Source of the DNA: Cytobacillus firmus
Lineage (GTDB): Bacteria > Bacillota > Bacilli > Bacillales > Cytobacillaceae
Length of the DNA: 43,075 nucleotides
Assembly (NCBI RefSeq): GCF_023715565.1
Contig: NZ_JAMBOJ010000041.1
Location: forward strand, 1 to 43,075
Direction of reading: 5' to 3'
Below are positions 9,478 to 18,274 of the stretch, one piece after another (the first letter of the stretch is position 1; each line of letters begins with the position of its first letter). Both the position numbers and the translations under genes were made by a program. A model generated the notes under the pieces. The model did no database searches. It had not been told where the DNA came from and worked only from the letters and a program-made list of their open reading frames with translations.

Positions 9478-9936
9478 ATGAACATTGAGTTAAAACCTGT
9501 CACAAGAGACAATTGGGAAGAAGCCATTCAGATGAACGTAAAAGAGTCGCAACGCGATTTCGTTCCTTCAGCGGCTGTATCACTTGCCAAGGTTTATATT
9601 AAACCAGATGGGGATGCAGTAGAGTATATTCCATTCTCAATCTATGACAATGAAAAAATGGTTGGTTTCATCATGCATGCCTTTGAGCCGGATACAGTGA
9701 ATATGTATTGGATAAATGGGTTTTTTATTGATCAGAAGCATCAGGGCAGGGGATATGGCCATGCAGCTTTAGACGGGATGATCAGCTGGATAAAAACTAG
9801 ATTTCCAATATGCGAAGAAATTCGCTTAACAGTTCATAAAGATAATCAACACGCAAGGGTACTTTATAAAAACTTCGGATTTTCGCCCACCGGAGAGATA
9901 TGGGGAGAGGAAGAGGTTTACTATCTTTCAGTATAA
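9478..9936 (+). CDS. GNAT N-acetyltransferase, spermidine acetyltransferase-like
   Basis: A 152-residue single-domain GNAT. The acetyl-CoA-binding motif A is visible (WINGFFIDQKHQGRGYGHAA, with Q/R-x-x-G-x-G/A as HQGRGYG), and motif B follows (LYKNFGFSPTGE). The overall pattern resembles the BltD spermine/spermidine acetyltransferase branch of Bacillus, though the substrate cannot be read from sequence. It is followed 11 nt later by the methyltransferase start, so the two are probably cotranscribed. Confidence 0.82.
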   Translation: MNIELKPVTRDNWEEAIQMNVKESQRDFVPSAAVSLAKVYIKPDGDAVEYIPFSIYDNEKMVGFIMHAFEPDTVNMYWINGFFIDQKHQGRGYGHAALDGMISWIKTRFPICEEIRLTVHKDNQHARVLYKNFGFSPTGEIWGEEEVYYLSV

Positions 9937-9947
9937 GGGAGTTAATT

Positions 9948-10694
9948 ATGTTTAGTGAAGCACTGGAATTAAATAAAAAAAGCTGGGATGAAGCAGCAAA
10001 AAGGTTCTATGGGCGCAATCCTCTCCCTGAATATGGACCGCTTGTGCCAACAGAAGATGACCTTCAATTGTTTGGAGATGTCCGCGGCTTAAAGATGTTG
10101 GAGATTGGCTGTGGCAGCGGGCATTCCTTAAAGTATTTAGACCAGCGGGGAGCTGGTGAATTATGGGGATTGGATTTATCGATCCGACAAATCGATGCTG
10201 CCAAGGAACTTTTGCAAAATTCCTCCTCAAAAGTAAAGCTGTTTGAATCACCTATGGAACAAAATCCAGGAATCCCTGCTGATTATTTCGATGCCGTTTT
10301 TTCCATTTATGCGATTGGCTGGACAACGAATTTAGAAGAGACGCTGAAAAACGTTCATTCCTATCTTAAACCAGGCGGGATGTTTATTTTCAGCTGGGAG
10401 CACCCTCTGTATAACCGGATTAAAGCTGAAAATGGAGCACTAATGATGGATAAATCCTATCATGAAGAAGGCCCCTATCAGCACATAGCGTGGAATCAGC
10501 CTGCCATTATGCAGCAATATAAATTGAGTACATATATCAATCTATTAATTGACAATGGGTTTGCCCTTGAAAGGCTAATTGAAGATGTCAGCCTTACTGA
10601 GGAAGATGTTCAGCGCCATGCCAATCGTTGGTATTCCTATGAAAAGGCGAGATCTATACCGGCTGCTTTTATCATTAAATGCAGAAAGTTATAG
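9948..10694 (+). CDS. Class I SAM-dependent methyltransferase
   Basis: The 248-residue protein has a Rossmann methyltransferase core: motif I MLEIGCGSGHSLKYL (near residue 47), an acidic residue ending strand 2 (GLDLS), motif IV DYFDAVFSIYAIGW and LKPGGMFIFSWEHP. The start MFSEALELNKKSW at 9948 has AAGGGA upstream. It belongs to the UbiE/Methyltransf_11-type group that modifies small molecules. The substrate is unknown. It forms a pair with the GNAT gene just before it. Confidence 0.85.
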   Translation: MFSEALELNKKSWDEAAKRFYGRNPLPEYGPLVPTEDDLQLFGDVRGLKMLEIGCGSGHSLKYLDQRGAGELWGLDLSIRQIDAAKELLQNSSSKVKLFESPMEQNPGIPADYFDAVFSIYAIGWTTNLEETLKNVHSYLKPGGMFIFSWEHPLYNRIKAENGALMMDKSYHEEGPYQHIAWNQPAIMQQYKLSTYINLLIDNGFALERLIEDVSLTEEDVQRHANRWYSYEKARSIPAAFIIKCRKL

Positions 10695-10751
10695 CATGTG
10701 GAGATGAATAAATGAAAAAATAATTAAAAGGATTGGGTATAGATGTTTTTC

Positions 10752-10782
10752 AAAAGACACCCGCATTTGTCATGGGGGTGTC
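10752..10782 (-). terminator. Terminator of the small minus-strand gene
   Basis: A 7-bp perfect stem (GACACCC, 10756-10762, with GGGTGTC, 10776-10782), read on the minus strand, ends in TCTTTTG. It lies just beyond the stop codon at 10795, which supports that gene being real. Confidence 0.75.
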
Positions 10783-10794
10783 CTGTTTAAGGGG

Positions 10795-10935
10795 CTATAG
10801 ATCAGATTTAGGATTTGTATTAAATGTGCCGTTTTTATTTTCCTTTTCATGGCCCTGCACCTGGTCTCCGCCATTTCCTTTTTCGTGCGCTTTTTTGCCG
10901 CCGAGCTTTACATTTTGATATTCTTGTTCCCGCAT
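10795..10935 (-). CDS. Small hydrophilic protein, 46 residues
   Basis: Starts MREQEYQNVKLGGKKAHEKG and ends TNPKSDL. It is rich in G, N, K, Q and E and lacks hydrophobic segments and cysteine. A perfect GGAGGTG lies 6 nt before the ATG and a terminator follows the stop, so it has the full outline of a gene despite its size. The composition recalls small spore or desiccation-related proteins of Bacillus, but I do not recognise a family. Confidence 0.7.
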   Translation of the reverse strand: MREQEYQNVKLGGKKAHEKGNGGDQVQGHEKENKNGTFNTNPKSDL

Positions 10936-11426
10936 GGTCTTCACCTCCATATTAATTAAATTATCCATAAAGGATGATAATATATAAATTTTGAGGTTTT
11001 AATATGGAAATAACTCTTATCGGACATGGCAGGTCCGCGCATATATAAAATCACCGCATGAGCAGCCGTATTTAACCCTTCAGCAAAGGTACAATCAGAT
11101 CCGTTATTCAGGGAAATGGATTTGCCGGTGCCAGACATGAACTTTCCAAGAGTGAGATTAAGGCCAAATACATAGTCTGTAATATTAAGATTAGTTTGCA
11201 TCTACACAGGGCTGTGAATCATACATTAATGCAAAGAAACGGGCAAAGCAGGCATCTTTAAAGTTAACTTCGTTTGCAAGAGAACATCAGCAAGCCGTTC
11301 TCAAAGGGCACGGATTTATCAATCTTTATATTGCAAAAGTTCAAAAAGCCGGAGCAAAGGAATGAGAAGAACAAGTCCAAATCATTGGAATGCAGTCACT
11401 TACATATATAAAGGGGACGTTGGAAA
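10936..11426 (+). other. Long intergenic stretch with possible gene remnants
   Basis: A minus-strand frame at 10956-11201 (81 codons) has no ribosome binding site and no recognised domain. On the plus strand a frame ends at about 11366 with a coding-looking tail (GFINLYIAKVQKAGAKE) but no start. These look like fragments of lost genes; nothing is called as functional. Confidence 0.4.
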
Positions 11427-12452
11427 ATGGTAAACCCGAACCTAGTATCGAAGTTCAAGACATTTGCACAATATGAATGCCACAGGTCAAGCGATCTATA
11501 TGAGTTCTTATCTTACAAGATTGCAGAGGATGAAGAATTGCTGGATTTGGCATCGAATACGAGAGACAGCCAGCCGGTGCCGAATTTATTTTTTGGCGCT
11601 ATTCATTATTTGCTATTACAAGGGATAGAGCATGAACTTAAGGAATTCTATCCAAGTATAGTGGAGGATCCAGGAAACCCCCGGGATTCCTTCCCAGGCT
11701 TTAAAGATTTCTGCAGGCTGTATTCACAAGAAATTAAAGAGATAGTACAAACGAGATTAGTTCAGACGAATGAAGTTAGGCGCTGTACGTACTTATATCC
11801 GGTATTTGCTTATATTTTCAAGCAAACTAAAAAGCCGCTGGCCCTTATTGAGATTGGAACCAGCGCAGGCCTGCAGCTTCTTTGGGATCAATACAGCTAC
11901 TCTTATGGGACAGGAGAAACATACGGGAATCCAAACGCGAACGTTCATTTATCCTCTGAAATCAAGGGAGGGCATATCCCGATTTTTCCTGAGGAAATGC
12001 CGCCGATTGCTTCCAGAATTGGGATTGATCTTCATATAAATGATTTGAATAACGGGGAAGATTTTTTGTGGCTGAAATCACTTATCTGGCCTGAACATGA
12101 GGAGAGAAGAACCCTTTTCGAAAAAGCTGCCCAATGTGTAAGGGAAAATCCAATCACCCTTATAGAAGGAGATGGTGTGGAGTTTTTGCCAGATTTAATT
12201 GAAGGTATACCGGAAGATCATTCAATCTGTGTATTCCACACCCATGTGGCCAATCAAATGCCGCCAGAAGTAAAAGAGGATCTGCTTGCGAAGATAAAAG
12301 CAAGCGGACGCATGAGGGATATCTTTCATATTTATAACAATATCAACGACCGAAATCTGCATCTTGATTATTATTTGAATGCCACAGAATACAAAAAACT
12401 GGTCGCCCAAACAGAAGGGCACGGAAAGTGGTTTACATGGGAAATGTATTAG
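11427..12452 (+). CDS. DUF2332 family protein
   Basis: A 341-residue protein matching the DUF2332 pattern: N-terminal FKTFAQYECHRSSDLYEFL, VPNLFFGAIHYLLLQG, then a Rossmann-like centre (ALIEIGTSAGLQLLWDQY) that resembles a methyltransferase SAM-binding loop, and a late VFHTHVANQMPPE. The GxSAG loop suggests a methyltransferase-like fold, but catalytic function is not established for the family. It starts at ATG 11427 after AAGGGGACG. No clear terminator follows, and the trhO gene begins 134 nt downstream with its own candidate control site. Confidence 0.85.
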   Translation: MVNPNLVSKFKTFAQYECHRSSDLYEFLSYKIAEDEELLDLASNTRDSQPVPNLFFGAIHYLLLQGIEHELKEFYPSIVEDPGNPRDSFPGFKDFCRLYSQEIKEIVQTRLVQTNEVRRCTYLYPVFAYIFKQTKKPLALIEIGTSAGLQLLWDQYSYSYGTGETYGNPNANVHLSSEIKGGHIPIFPEEMPPIASRIGIDLHINDLNNGEDFLWLKSLIWPEHEERRTLFEKAAQCVRENPITLIEGDGVEFLPDLIEGIPEDHSICVFHTHVANQMPPEVKEDLLAKIKASGRMRDIFHIYNNINDRNLHLDYYLNATEYKKLVAQTEGHGKWFTWEMY

Positions 12453-12503
12453 AACTCATAAATCTTTCGCTCTCCGAAAATTTTGAAACTTGACATCATC
12501 TGT

Positions 12504-12525
12504 TATACTTATCTAGGTAAGTATA
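12504..12525 (+). promoter_or_regulatory. Near-perfect palindrome upstream of trhO
   Basis: An 8-bp perfect inverted repeat (TATACTTA with TAAGTATA) flanks TCTAGG; as a 22-bp palindrome only one symmetric pair fails. A TTGACA hexamer lies at 12490-12495. The site looks like an operator overlapping the promoter, or a start-site hairpin. The binding factor is unknown. Confidence 0.5.
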
Positions 12526-12586
12526 TATTGTTTTAACCTATTAGCAGATATATCTTGCAAATATTAAGTGATAGGTGGAAATACAA

Positions 12587-13537
12587 ATGAGTCAAAAACC
12601 GTACAGAGTATTACTTTACTACATGTATGTTCCGATTGAGGACCCTGAGGAGTTTGCAAGGGAGCATAAAGAATTTTGTAATGAGCTTGGCCTTAAAGGG
12701 CGTATTCTTGTTGCGAATGAAGGCATAAATGGGACTGTTTCCGGACCAGTGGAACAGACAGACCGCTATATGGAAGTAATGAAGCAGGATCCGCGCTTTG
12801 CGGAGATGGTTTTCAAAATAGATGAAGCAGATGGACATGCATTTCCAAAGATGAAGGTTCGTGCACGCCCTGAGATTGTAACACTTCGCCTTGAAGACGA
12901 TGTGAACCCGAACGAGATTACTGGCATATACCTGGAGCCAAAAGAGTTCTTCGAAAGACTTCAGGATGAAGACACGATTGTATTGGATGCACGAAATGAC
13001 TATGAGTACGATCTTGGACACTTCAGAGGAGCTATCAGGCCGGATATTGAAAATTTCCGCGACCTGCCAAACTGGGTCCGTGAAAATAAAGAATTGCTTG
13101 GCGATAAAAAGATCATAACGTATTGCACAGGCGGCATCCGCTGTGAAAAGTTCTCCGGCTGGCTTGTAAAAGAAGGCTTTGAAGATGTAGCCCAGCTTCA
13201 CGGAGGAATTGTCACATATGGAAAAGACCCTGAGGTTCAGGGGCAGCTCTGGGATGGCCAGCTTTACGTGTTCGATGATCGTATTGGCGTTCCGGTTAAC
13301 CAAAAGGAGCATGTCATCGTAGGTAAGGACTACTTCACAGGAGAGGCTTGTGAACGCTACGTCAACTGTGCAAATCCTGCCTGCAATAAAAAAATTCTTT
13401 GCTCAGAAGAGAACGAGCATAAATATATGCGCAGTTGTTCTGATGAATGCCGCACACATCCACGCAACCGTTATATTGCTGAGCACGGCCTTTCAGAGGC
13501 AGAAGTGGAAGCAAGATTAGAAAAAGTAAAAGCATAA
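12587..13537 (+). CDS. trhO: tRNA uridine(34) hydroxylase, TrhO (rhodanese family)
   Basis: TrhO hydroxylates U34 of tRNAs to ho5U, the first step to mo5U in Gram-positives. The 316-residue protein has the N-terminal UPF0176 domain ([18 protein letters not shown]), a rhodanese domain ([18 protein letters not shown]) with the active-site loop YCTGGIRC (first Cys at 180), and the family's Cys-rich C-terminus ([12 protein letters not shown] and CSDEC). The start MSQKPYRV at 12587 has AGGTGG upstream; an ATG four codons earlier overlaps that site. The B. subtilis counterpart is YbfQ. Confidence 0.93.
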   Translation: MSQKPYRVLLYYMYVPIEDPEEFAREHKEFCNELGLKGRILVANEGINGTVSGPVEQTDRYMEVMKQDPRFAEMVFKIDEADGHAFPKMKVRARPEIVTLRLEDDVNPNEITGIYLEPKEFFERLQDEDTIVLDARNDYEYDLGHFRGAIRPDIENFRDLPNWVRENKELLGDKKIITYCTGGIRCEKFSGWLVKEGFEDVAQLHGGIVTYGKDPEVQGQLWDGQLYVFDDRIGVPVNQKEHVIVGKDYFTGEACERYVNCANPACNKKILCSEENEHKYMRSCSDECRTHPRNRYIAEHGLSEAEVEARLEKVKA

Positions 13538-13573
13538 GAGCAGATTTTCCTTTATGGAAACTGCTCTTTTTTA
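13537..13573 (+). terminator. trhO terminator
   Basis: AGAGCAG pairs with CTGCTCT, extended inside by TTTCC/GGAAA, followed by six T. It begins at the stop codon. Confidence 0.88.
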
Positions 13574-13589
13574 TTGGAAATTTCATGAT

Positions 13590-13623
13590 ACCTGATATAA
13601 TATTCTTAAAATTTATATCAGGT
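13590..13623 (+). promoter_or_regulatory. Promoter and inverted-repeat operator of the LysE gene
   Basis: A perfect 11-bp inverted repeat (ACCTGATATAA at 13590-13600, TTATATCAGGT at 13613-13623) has a 12-nt spacer. Its left arm contains a TATAAT box (13596-13601) with TTGGAA 16 nt upstream, and its right arm touches the ribosome binding site. Repressor binding here would block transcription; no regulator gene adjoins. Confidence 0.6.
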
Positions 13624-13632
13624 AGGTGTTAT

Positions 13633-14253
13633 ATGGAGAATTTGCTATTATTTCTGTTTATGTCGTTTCTGCTCGTCATTTTACCTGGACCTGATACAGG
13701 AATTCTAATTCAAAACACGATTTCAAACGGGAAAAAAAGCGGCATTAAAACGATGTTCGGATCTGTCGCTGGACTGATGGCCCATACAATGGCTGTCGTT
13801 TTTGGCTTATCGGCATTAATTGTAAAGTCTGCATATATTTTTTCTTTTATTAAGTATGCCGGTGCGATTTATCTTATATATTTGGGCATCGTTTCGTTAA
13901 AGTCTCTATTGAATAAACAAGAAATGGCTGACATGGAGAGAAAGCAAAAGAAGAACAAATCGCATTTTCTTCAAGGTTTTTTCACTTGTGTGTCAAACCC
14001 AAAAGTGGCAGTATTCTTTTTAACTTTTTTTCCTCAATTTTTAAGCGCGGAAGGGAATCACTTTGCGCAATTTCTTGCCATGGGCTTAATATATAGTCTC
14101 ATAACAATCATTTGGTTCTTTTTTTATGTATATTTGATTGACTTTTTCAGGGCCTGGCTGAAAAAACCTGCTGTTAATAATGCGATTCAAGGAGTTTCTG
14201 GTGCGGTTTTAATGGGATTCGGCATTAAATTGGCACTTGAGAAACAGCCTTAA
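13633..14253 (+). CDS. LysE/RhtB family amino-acid exporter
   Basis: A 206-residue membrane protein with about six hydrophobic segments. It has the family's N-terminal signature LLVILPGPDTGILIQNTISN and GKKSGIKTMFGSVAGLMAH, and later FLQGFFTCVSNPKVAVFFLTFFPQF compressed into the usual CxxNPK block. The start at 13633 (MENLLLFLFM) follows GGTAGGTG; an earlier in-frame ATG lies upstream of the operator-like repeat. Exporters of this family move amino acids or homoserine-like compounds out of the cell; the substrate is not readable here. Confidence 0.9.
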   Translation: MENLLLFLFMSFLLVILPGPDTGILIQNTISNGKKSGIKTMFGSVAGLMAHTMAVVFGLSALIVKSAYIFSFIKYAGAIYLIYLGIVSLKSLLNKQEMADMERKQKKNKSHFLQGFFTCVSNPKVAVFFLTFFPQFLSAEGNHFAQFLAMGLIYSLITIIWFFFYVYLIDFFRAWLKKPAVNNAIQGVSGAVLMGFGIKLALEKQP

Positions 14254-14259
14254 GGAAGT

Positions 14260-14298
14260 GGCTGCTTAACCTCTAAAATAGGTTTAAGCAGTTCTTTT
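14260..14298 (+). terminator. LysE gene terminator
   Basis: CTGCTTAACCT pairs with AGGTTTAAGCAG with one bulge, followed by TTCTTTT. Confidence 0.75.
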
Positions 14299-14460
14299 AT
14301 GGTTTAATAAAATAACAGCAAGAATCTATGGTAAATGACCGAAAGTAACTTTGAATGCAAAGAATAATCCATTTAATTTTCCTTTTAATCGATTAATGTT
14401 ACCAAATCAAGAATAAAAACAGCCATTTAAGAGACATTAACAAATAAAAAGGATTTTGCC

Positions 14461-14925
14461 ATGATTGGACTGTTGGTTGCCATCATTCTTTTTAATTTCA
14501 TTGCCTTTATGACAAATAAACGTTTGACAAAAAACCAAATTTTACATATATGGACATTTACCATATCCCTTCAGATGACATTTGATGTTATGGTCGAGTT
14601 TAAATATTTGGGATATTGGTATTTGGACAAGGAGCCCAATTGGGGAGGGCTCTTGGCACACATTGCTCTATTGCCCCCGGTGAATATGATGTTTTTGAAC
14701 TGGTATCCTTTTAAAGGAGATCGTATTAGACGCTTTTCTTATATCTTTTTTTGGGTAGTGGCCATTTTGCTGTATGAAGTTGTCACCTTATTGCCGGAAC
14801 CCTGGGGGTATTTTCATTACGGCTGGTGGAGATTATGGCATGCGGTAGTACTTGACCCAATTCTCCTTCTACTAGTAGTGATATTTTATAAATGGATTAT
14901 CAGGCTGGAAGGTGAACTTAAGTAA
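14461..14925 (+). CDS. CBO0543-like integral membrane protein
   Basis: A 154-residue protein with four or five hydrophobic segments, rich in W and Y (YWYLDKEPNWGGLLAHIALL, then WGYFHYGWWRLWHAVVLD). The length and pattern fit the small Bacillales CBO0543-type membrane family, which I recall but cannot verify. The ribosome binding site AAGGA is 9 nt upstream. No conserved catalytic residues are evident and function is unknown. Confidence 0.7.
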   Translation: MIGLLVAIILFNFIAFMTNKRLTKNQILHIWTFTISLQMTFDVMVEFKYLGYWYLDKEPNWGGLLAHIALLPPVNMMFLNWYPFKGDRIRRFSYIFFWVVAILLYEVVTLLPEPWGYFHYGWWRLWHAVVLDPILLLLVVIFYKWIIRLEGELK

Positions 14926-14941
14926 TTGGTTTGTTCAAAAG

Positions 14942-14963
14942 GGGGATATGCTCCCCATTTTTA
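14942..14963 (+). terminator. Short terminator
   Basis: GGGGA/TCCCC stem with a TATGC loop and ATTTTT tail, 17 nt after the stop of the membrane protein gene. Confidence 0.6.
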
Positions 14964-15038
14964 TGTTGCATAAAAATGAATTCAGGCTGCTGACTATGAT
15001 ACAATTTCAGTATAGATTTTCCCGGAAGGAGAGCGTTT

Positions 15039-18000
15039 GTGGATATTAAATTGACTCACAAAATGATAAAAGAAATGTGTGGCACCGTCTCCTTCAAAAG
15101 AGGGGATGCCTTTTTCAGGAATCAAAAAGTAACGATAAATAAATACGATGATGATAAATGTGAGGCAACGGTATCTGCTGGTGAAGATTTTTATGTTGAA
15201 GTAGAGAAAACTTCAGGTAATGGCTTCAAAATAACATGCAGCTGTCCCAAGCTTGCATCATTTGATAAAGAGTGCCAGCATGCCGCAGCAGTACTGCTGG
15301 AAATTTTTGATATGCGGCAATATCGATCGACAAACCATTCTGCAGGCAGCCTTGAGGCTTCTCCGAAACACGCCTTAACTGATAGCCTTATGACACTTTT
15401 CAGTGAACATCCTGGAAGGTCAAGCGGGCACCAGCTGCATTTTGAAAACAGGCAAGTGCTCCAGCCTGAATTCACCTGTGTGCCTGTTCATTTAGGAAAA
15501 GGGCATTATCTGTTTGCCATTAAATGCTCCATAGGCTCAATGGATGTCCTGGATATCCGGCAATTTCTCCACTCAGTTAAAGAGGGGAAACCAAGCCTAT
15601 TATCTCTGACTTTTTCCTATGATCCAGTCCTGCATTGTTTCCCGCCGGAGGCAGATGCTGTCCTTCAGCAGCTGATACAGGTAATACATGATGAATCCAT
15701 TTATATCAATGCTTTAATGGAAGATTTTGATTATACAGCGAGCAAGCATATGCTCTTAATTCCTCCATCATCATGGGAACGGCTAAAGCCTGTTTTGGCG
15801 CTCGCAGAAAAAGTGAAGCTTGAAATAACAGGTAAAACATTTGATCGTATGGCTTTTAGAGAAGAGCGGCTGTCATTGCGATTTGATTTGGCCGAAGCAA
15901 AGGATAATTATTTTTTACATGTTAAAGGACTGGACCGGCTGATGATCCTGGACTCGTATAGTGCTGTTCTGTCAGGCGGCAAGTTCATTACACTCAAGAA
16001 GGATGACTGCAAGCGTCTGTATGATTTAACTCAAATGCTGGAGGCAGCCGGAAAAAATGAAATTCCGATAACAGCTGAACAAATGGAGATGTTTCTGGAT
16101 AAAGTGGTACCTGGATTGAGAAAGCTGGGGGATGTACATATTTCTGAGGACATGTCACACAGGTTTATGAAAACTCCTTTGACTGCCAAGTTGTATCTAG
16201 ACCGTCTGCGGAACCGTCTGCTGGCAGGAATTGAATTTCATTATGAAAATATCGTGATTAATCCGCTGGAGAGCAGAGAGCCGAAGGGCGGCACGCGGAT
16301 AATTAGAGATGTGACAATAGAGGATGAGATCCTTCAGCTTATGGAGGAAAGCTCTTTTGCCAAGACGGATGGCGGGTATTTTCTGCAGAACGAAGAGCTC
16401 GAATATGAATTTCTTTATCATGTTGTCCCCAAGCTGCAGAAGCTAGTGCAAATATATGCGACTATGTCTGTCAGGAACCGGATTTTCAGGGAGAATGCGA
16501 AACCGCAGATACGGATAAAAATGAAAAAAGAGCGGACCAATTGGCTGGAATTCAAGTTTGAATTGACCGTCATAGCTGAGCAGGAGATACGGGATGTCTT
16601 AGTAGCACTTGAGGAAAAACGGAAATTCTTCCGCCTGAAAAATGGTGCGCTTCTATCATTGGAAACAAGAGAATTTGAGGAAATCCAGCGTTTTCTGAAA
16701 GCTGTTCCAGATCAGGCGGAGGATCTGGAGCGCGGTTTAAACATGCCGATTGTATCCGGTCTTAGAATGTTGGATGCAGCTGGTGATCAGGAAGTGTTTT
16801 GTCATGAGGAATCATTTAGGACGTTTTTGAAGGAGCTTGAAGATCCGTCATGCCTGCATATTTCTGTTCCGGAAAAACTGGATTCTACTTTAAGGGAGTA
16901 CCAGAAAAGTGGATTTAAATGGTTAAAGACAATCGCGCATTATGGATTTGGCGGCATTTTAGCTGATGATATGGGACTGGGTAAGACACTGCAAAGCATT
17001 ACTTTTATTCAGTCTGAGCTTAAGGATATTCGGGAAAGTACCCACCCTGCCCTTATTGTATGCCCATCATCTTTAACGTACAACTGGTTAAGCGAGCTGA
17101 CGAAGTTCACTCCGGACATCCAGGCAATTGTTATCGATGGAAATCAAAAAGAACGGGCTGAGCTTCAGATGGATTTATCCGGGGTTGATGTGGTGATTAC
17201 TTCCTATCCGCTAGTGCTTAAAGATATTAAATGGTATGAAACGCAGCAATTTCACACGGTATTTTTTGACGAAGCACAGGTATTTAAAAACCCGGTCACC
17301 CAAACAGCGAGAGCAGTAAAAAAAATTCATGCCAGATATCGTTTTGCTCTAACAGGCACACCCGTTGAAAATTCTGCAGAAGAGCTGTGGTCTATTTTTC
17401 ATGTTGTTTTCCCTGAATTGTTTGGGGGCTTAAAGGAATACGGAAATTTAACAAGGAAGACAATTGCGAGAAGAGTTCGCCCGTTCATGCTCAGGAGAAT
17501 GAAAGAGAATGTTCTTTCAGAGCTGCCTGAAAAGTTGGAGCTGATTGATTCGGCTGAATTGCAGCCCGATCAGAAGAAGCTCTATGCAGCGTACCTGGCA
17601 AAACTGAGAGAAGATACCTTAAAGCATTTAAATAAAGACACAATCAGAAAGAACCGCATAAGAATCCTTGCCGGTTTGACAAGACTCCGCCAGATTTGCT
17701 GTCACCCTGCTTTATTTGTGGACGGGTATAAAGGGAGTTCAGCAAAGTTTGAACAGCTCAAGAGAATTATAGAAGAATCCAGATTATCTGGCAGACGAGT
17801 GCTGATCTTTTCACAGTTCACTAAGATGCTGGACCTTATTGGCAGAGAACTGGCTCTTATGGATTTGCCGTTTTTTTACCTGGATGGGCAGACACCCTCG
17901 GGGGACCGGGTGGAAATCTGCCGCCGATTTAATGAGGGAGAGCGCGATTTTTTCCTTATTTCATTGAAGGCAGGTGGAACAGGCCTAAATCTGACTGGTG

Positions 18001-18251
18001 CTGATACGGTCATTTTATACGATTTATGGTGGAACCCTGCCGTTGAGGAACAGGCAGCCGACCGGGCCCATCGCATCGGACAGAAGAATACGGTTCAGGT
18101 AATAAAATTATTGTCGAGAGGTACCATCGAAGAGAAGATGAATGAACTGCAAGATAAAAAGAAAAACTTGATCGAGGAAATCATCGATCCAAATGAAAGT
18201 GCAGCAGGAAGCCTGACAGAAGAGGATATTCGGGAGATTTTGATGATTTAA
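15039..18251 (+). CDS. SWIM zinc finger / SNF2 family DNA helicase-like ATPase
   Basis: A 1070-residue ATP-driven DNA translocase. The N-terminus has a SWIM finger (C67-S-C69 and C79-Q-H81), followed by the bacterial SNF2-associated region (about 120-600). The SNF2 motor starts near 620: Walker A DDMGLGKT (K649), DEAQ box (D744-Q747), LTGTPVENSAEELWS, then the C-terminal RecA lobe with LIFSQFTKML, SLKAGGTGLNL and QAADRAHRIGQ. The start is GTG 15039 after GGAAGGAGAG. It resembles YwqA of B. subtilis but is longer. A role in DNA transactions is expected; the specific task is unknown. Confidence 0.92.
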   Translation: MDIKLTHKMIKEMCGTVSFKRGDAFFRNQKVTINKYDDDKCEATVSAGEDFYVEVEKTSGNGFKITCSCPKLASFDKECQHAAAVLLEIFDMRQYRSTNHSAGSLEASPKHALTDSLMTLFSEHPGRSSGHQLHFENRQVLQPEFTCVPVHLGKGHYLFAIKCSIGSMDVLDIRQFLHSVKEGKPSLLSLTFSYDPVLHCFPPEADAVLQQLIQVIHDESIYINALMEDFDYTASKHMLLIPPSSWERLKPVLALAEKVKLEITGKTFDRMAFREERLSLRFDLAEAKDNYFLHVKGLDRLMILDSYSAVLSGGKFITLKKDDCKRLYDLTQMLEAAGKNEIPITAEQMEMFLDKVVPGLRKLGDVHISEDMSHRFMKTPLTAKLYLDRLRNRLLAGIEFHYENIVINPLESREPKGGTRIIRDVTIEDEILQLMEESSFAKTDGGYFLQNEELEYEFLYHVVPKLQKLVQIYATMSVRNRIFRENAKPQIRIKMKKERTNWLEFKFELTVIAEQEIRDVLVALEEKRKFFRLKNGALLSLETREFEEIQRFLKAVPDQAEDLERGLNMPIVSGLRMLDAAGDQEVFCHEESFRTFLKELEDPSCLHISVPEKLDSTLREYQKSGFKWLKTIAHYGFGGILADDMGLGKTLQSITFIQSELKDIRESTHPALIVCPSSLTYNWLSELTKFTPDIQAIVIDGNQKERAELQMDLSGVDVVITSYPLVLKDIKWYETQQFHTVFFDEAQVFKNPVTQTARAVKKIHARYRFALTGTPVENSAEELWSIFHVVFPELFGGLKEYGNLTRKTIARRVRPFMLRRMKENVLSELPEKLELIDSAELQPDQKKLYAAYLAKLREDTLKHLNKDTIRKNRIRILAGLTRLRQICCHPALFVDGYKGSSAKFEQLKRIIEESRLSGRRVLIFSQFTKMLDLIGRELALMDLPFFYLDGQTPSGDRVEICRRFNEGERDFFLISLKAGGTGLNLTGADTVILYDLWWNPAVEEQAADRAHRIGQKNTVQVIKLLSRGTIEEKMNELQDKKKNLIEEIIDPNESAAGSLTEEDIREILMI

Positions 18252-18268
18252 AAGGTGCAGCATAGGAT
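18240..18268 (+). promoter_or_regulatory. Candidate sigma-A promoter for the 18.3-kb RNA
   Basis: TTGATG at 18240-18245 and TAGGAT at 18263-18268 with exactly 17 nt between. It overlaps the end of the SNF2 gene and would start a transcript near 18275. Confidence 0.4.
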
Positions 18269-18274
18269 ATAAAA

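Noticed and set aside
10956..11201. 81-codon minus-strand gene
   Set aside because: No ribosome binding site and no recognised domain; left as a possible remnant only.
12611..13312. 233-codon minus-strand frame within trhO
   Set aside because: Antisense shadow of trhO with no ribosome binding site or recognisable domain.
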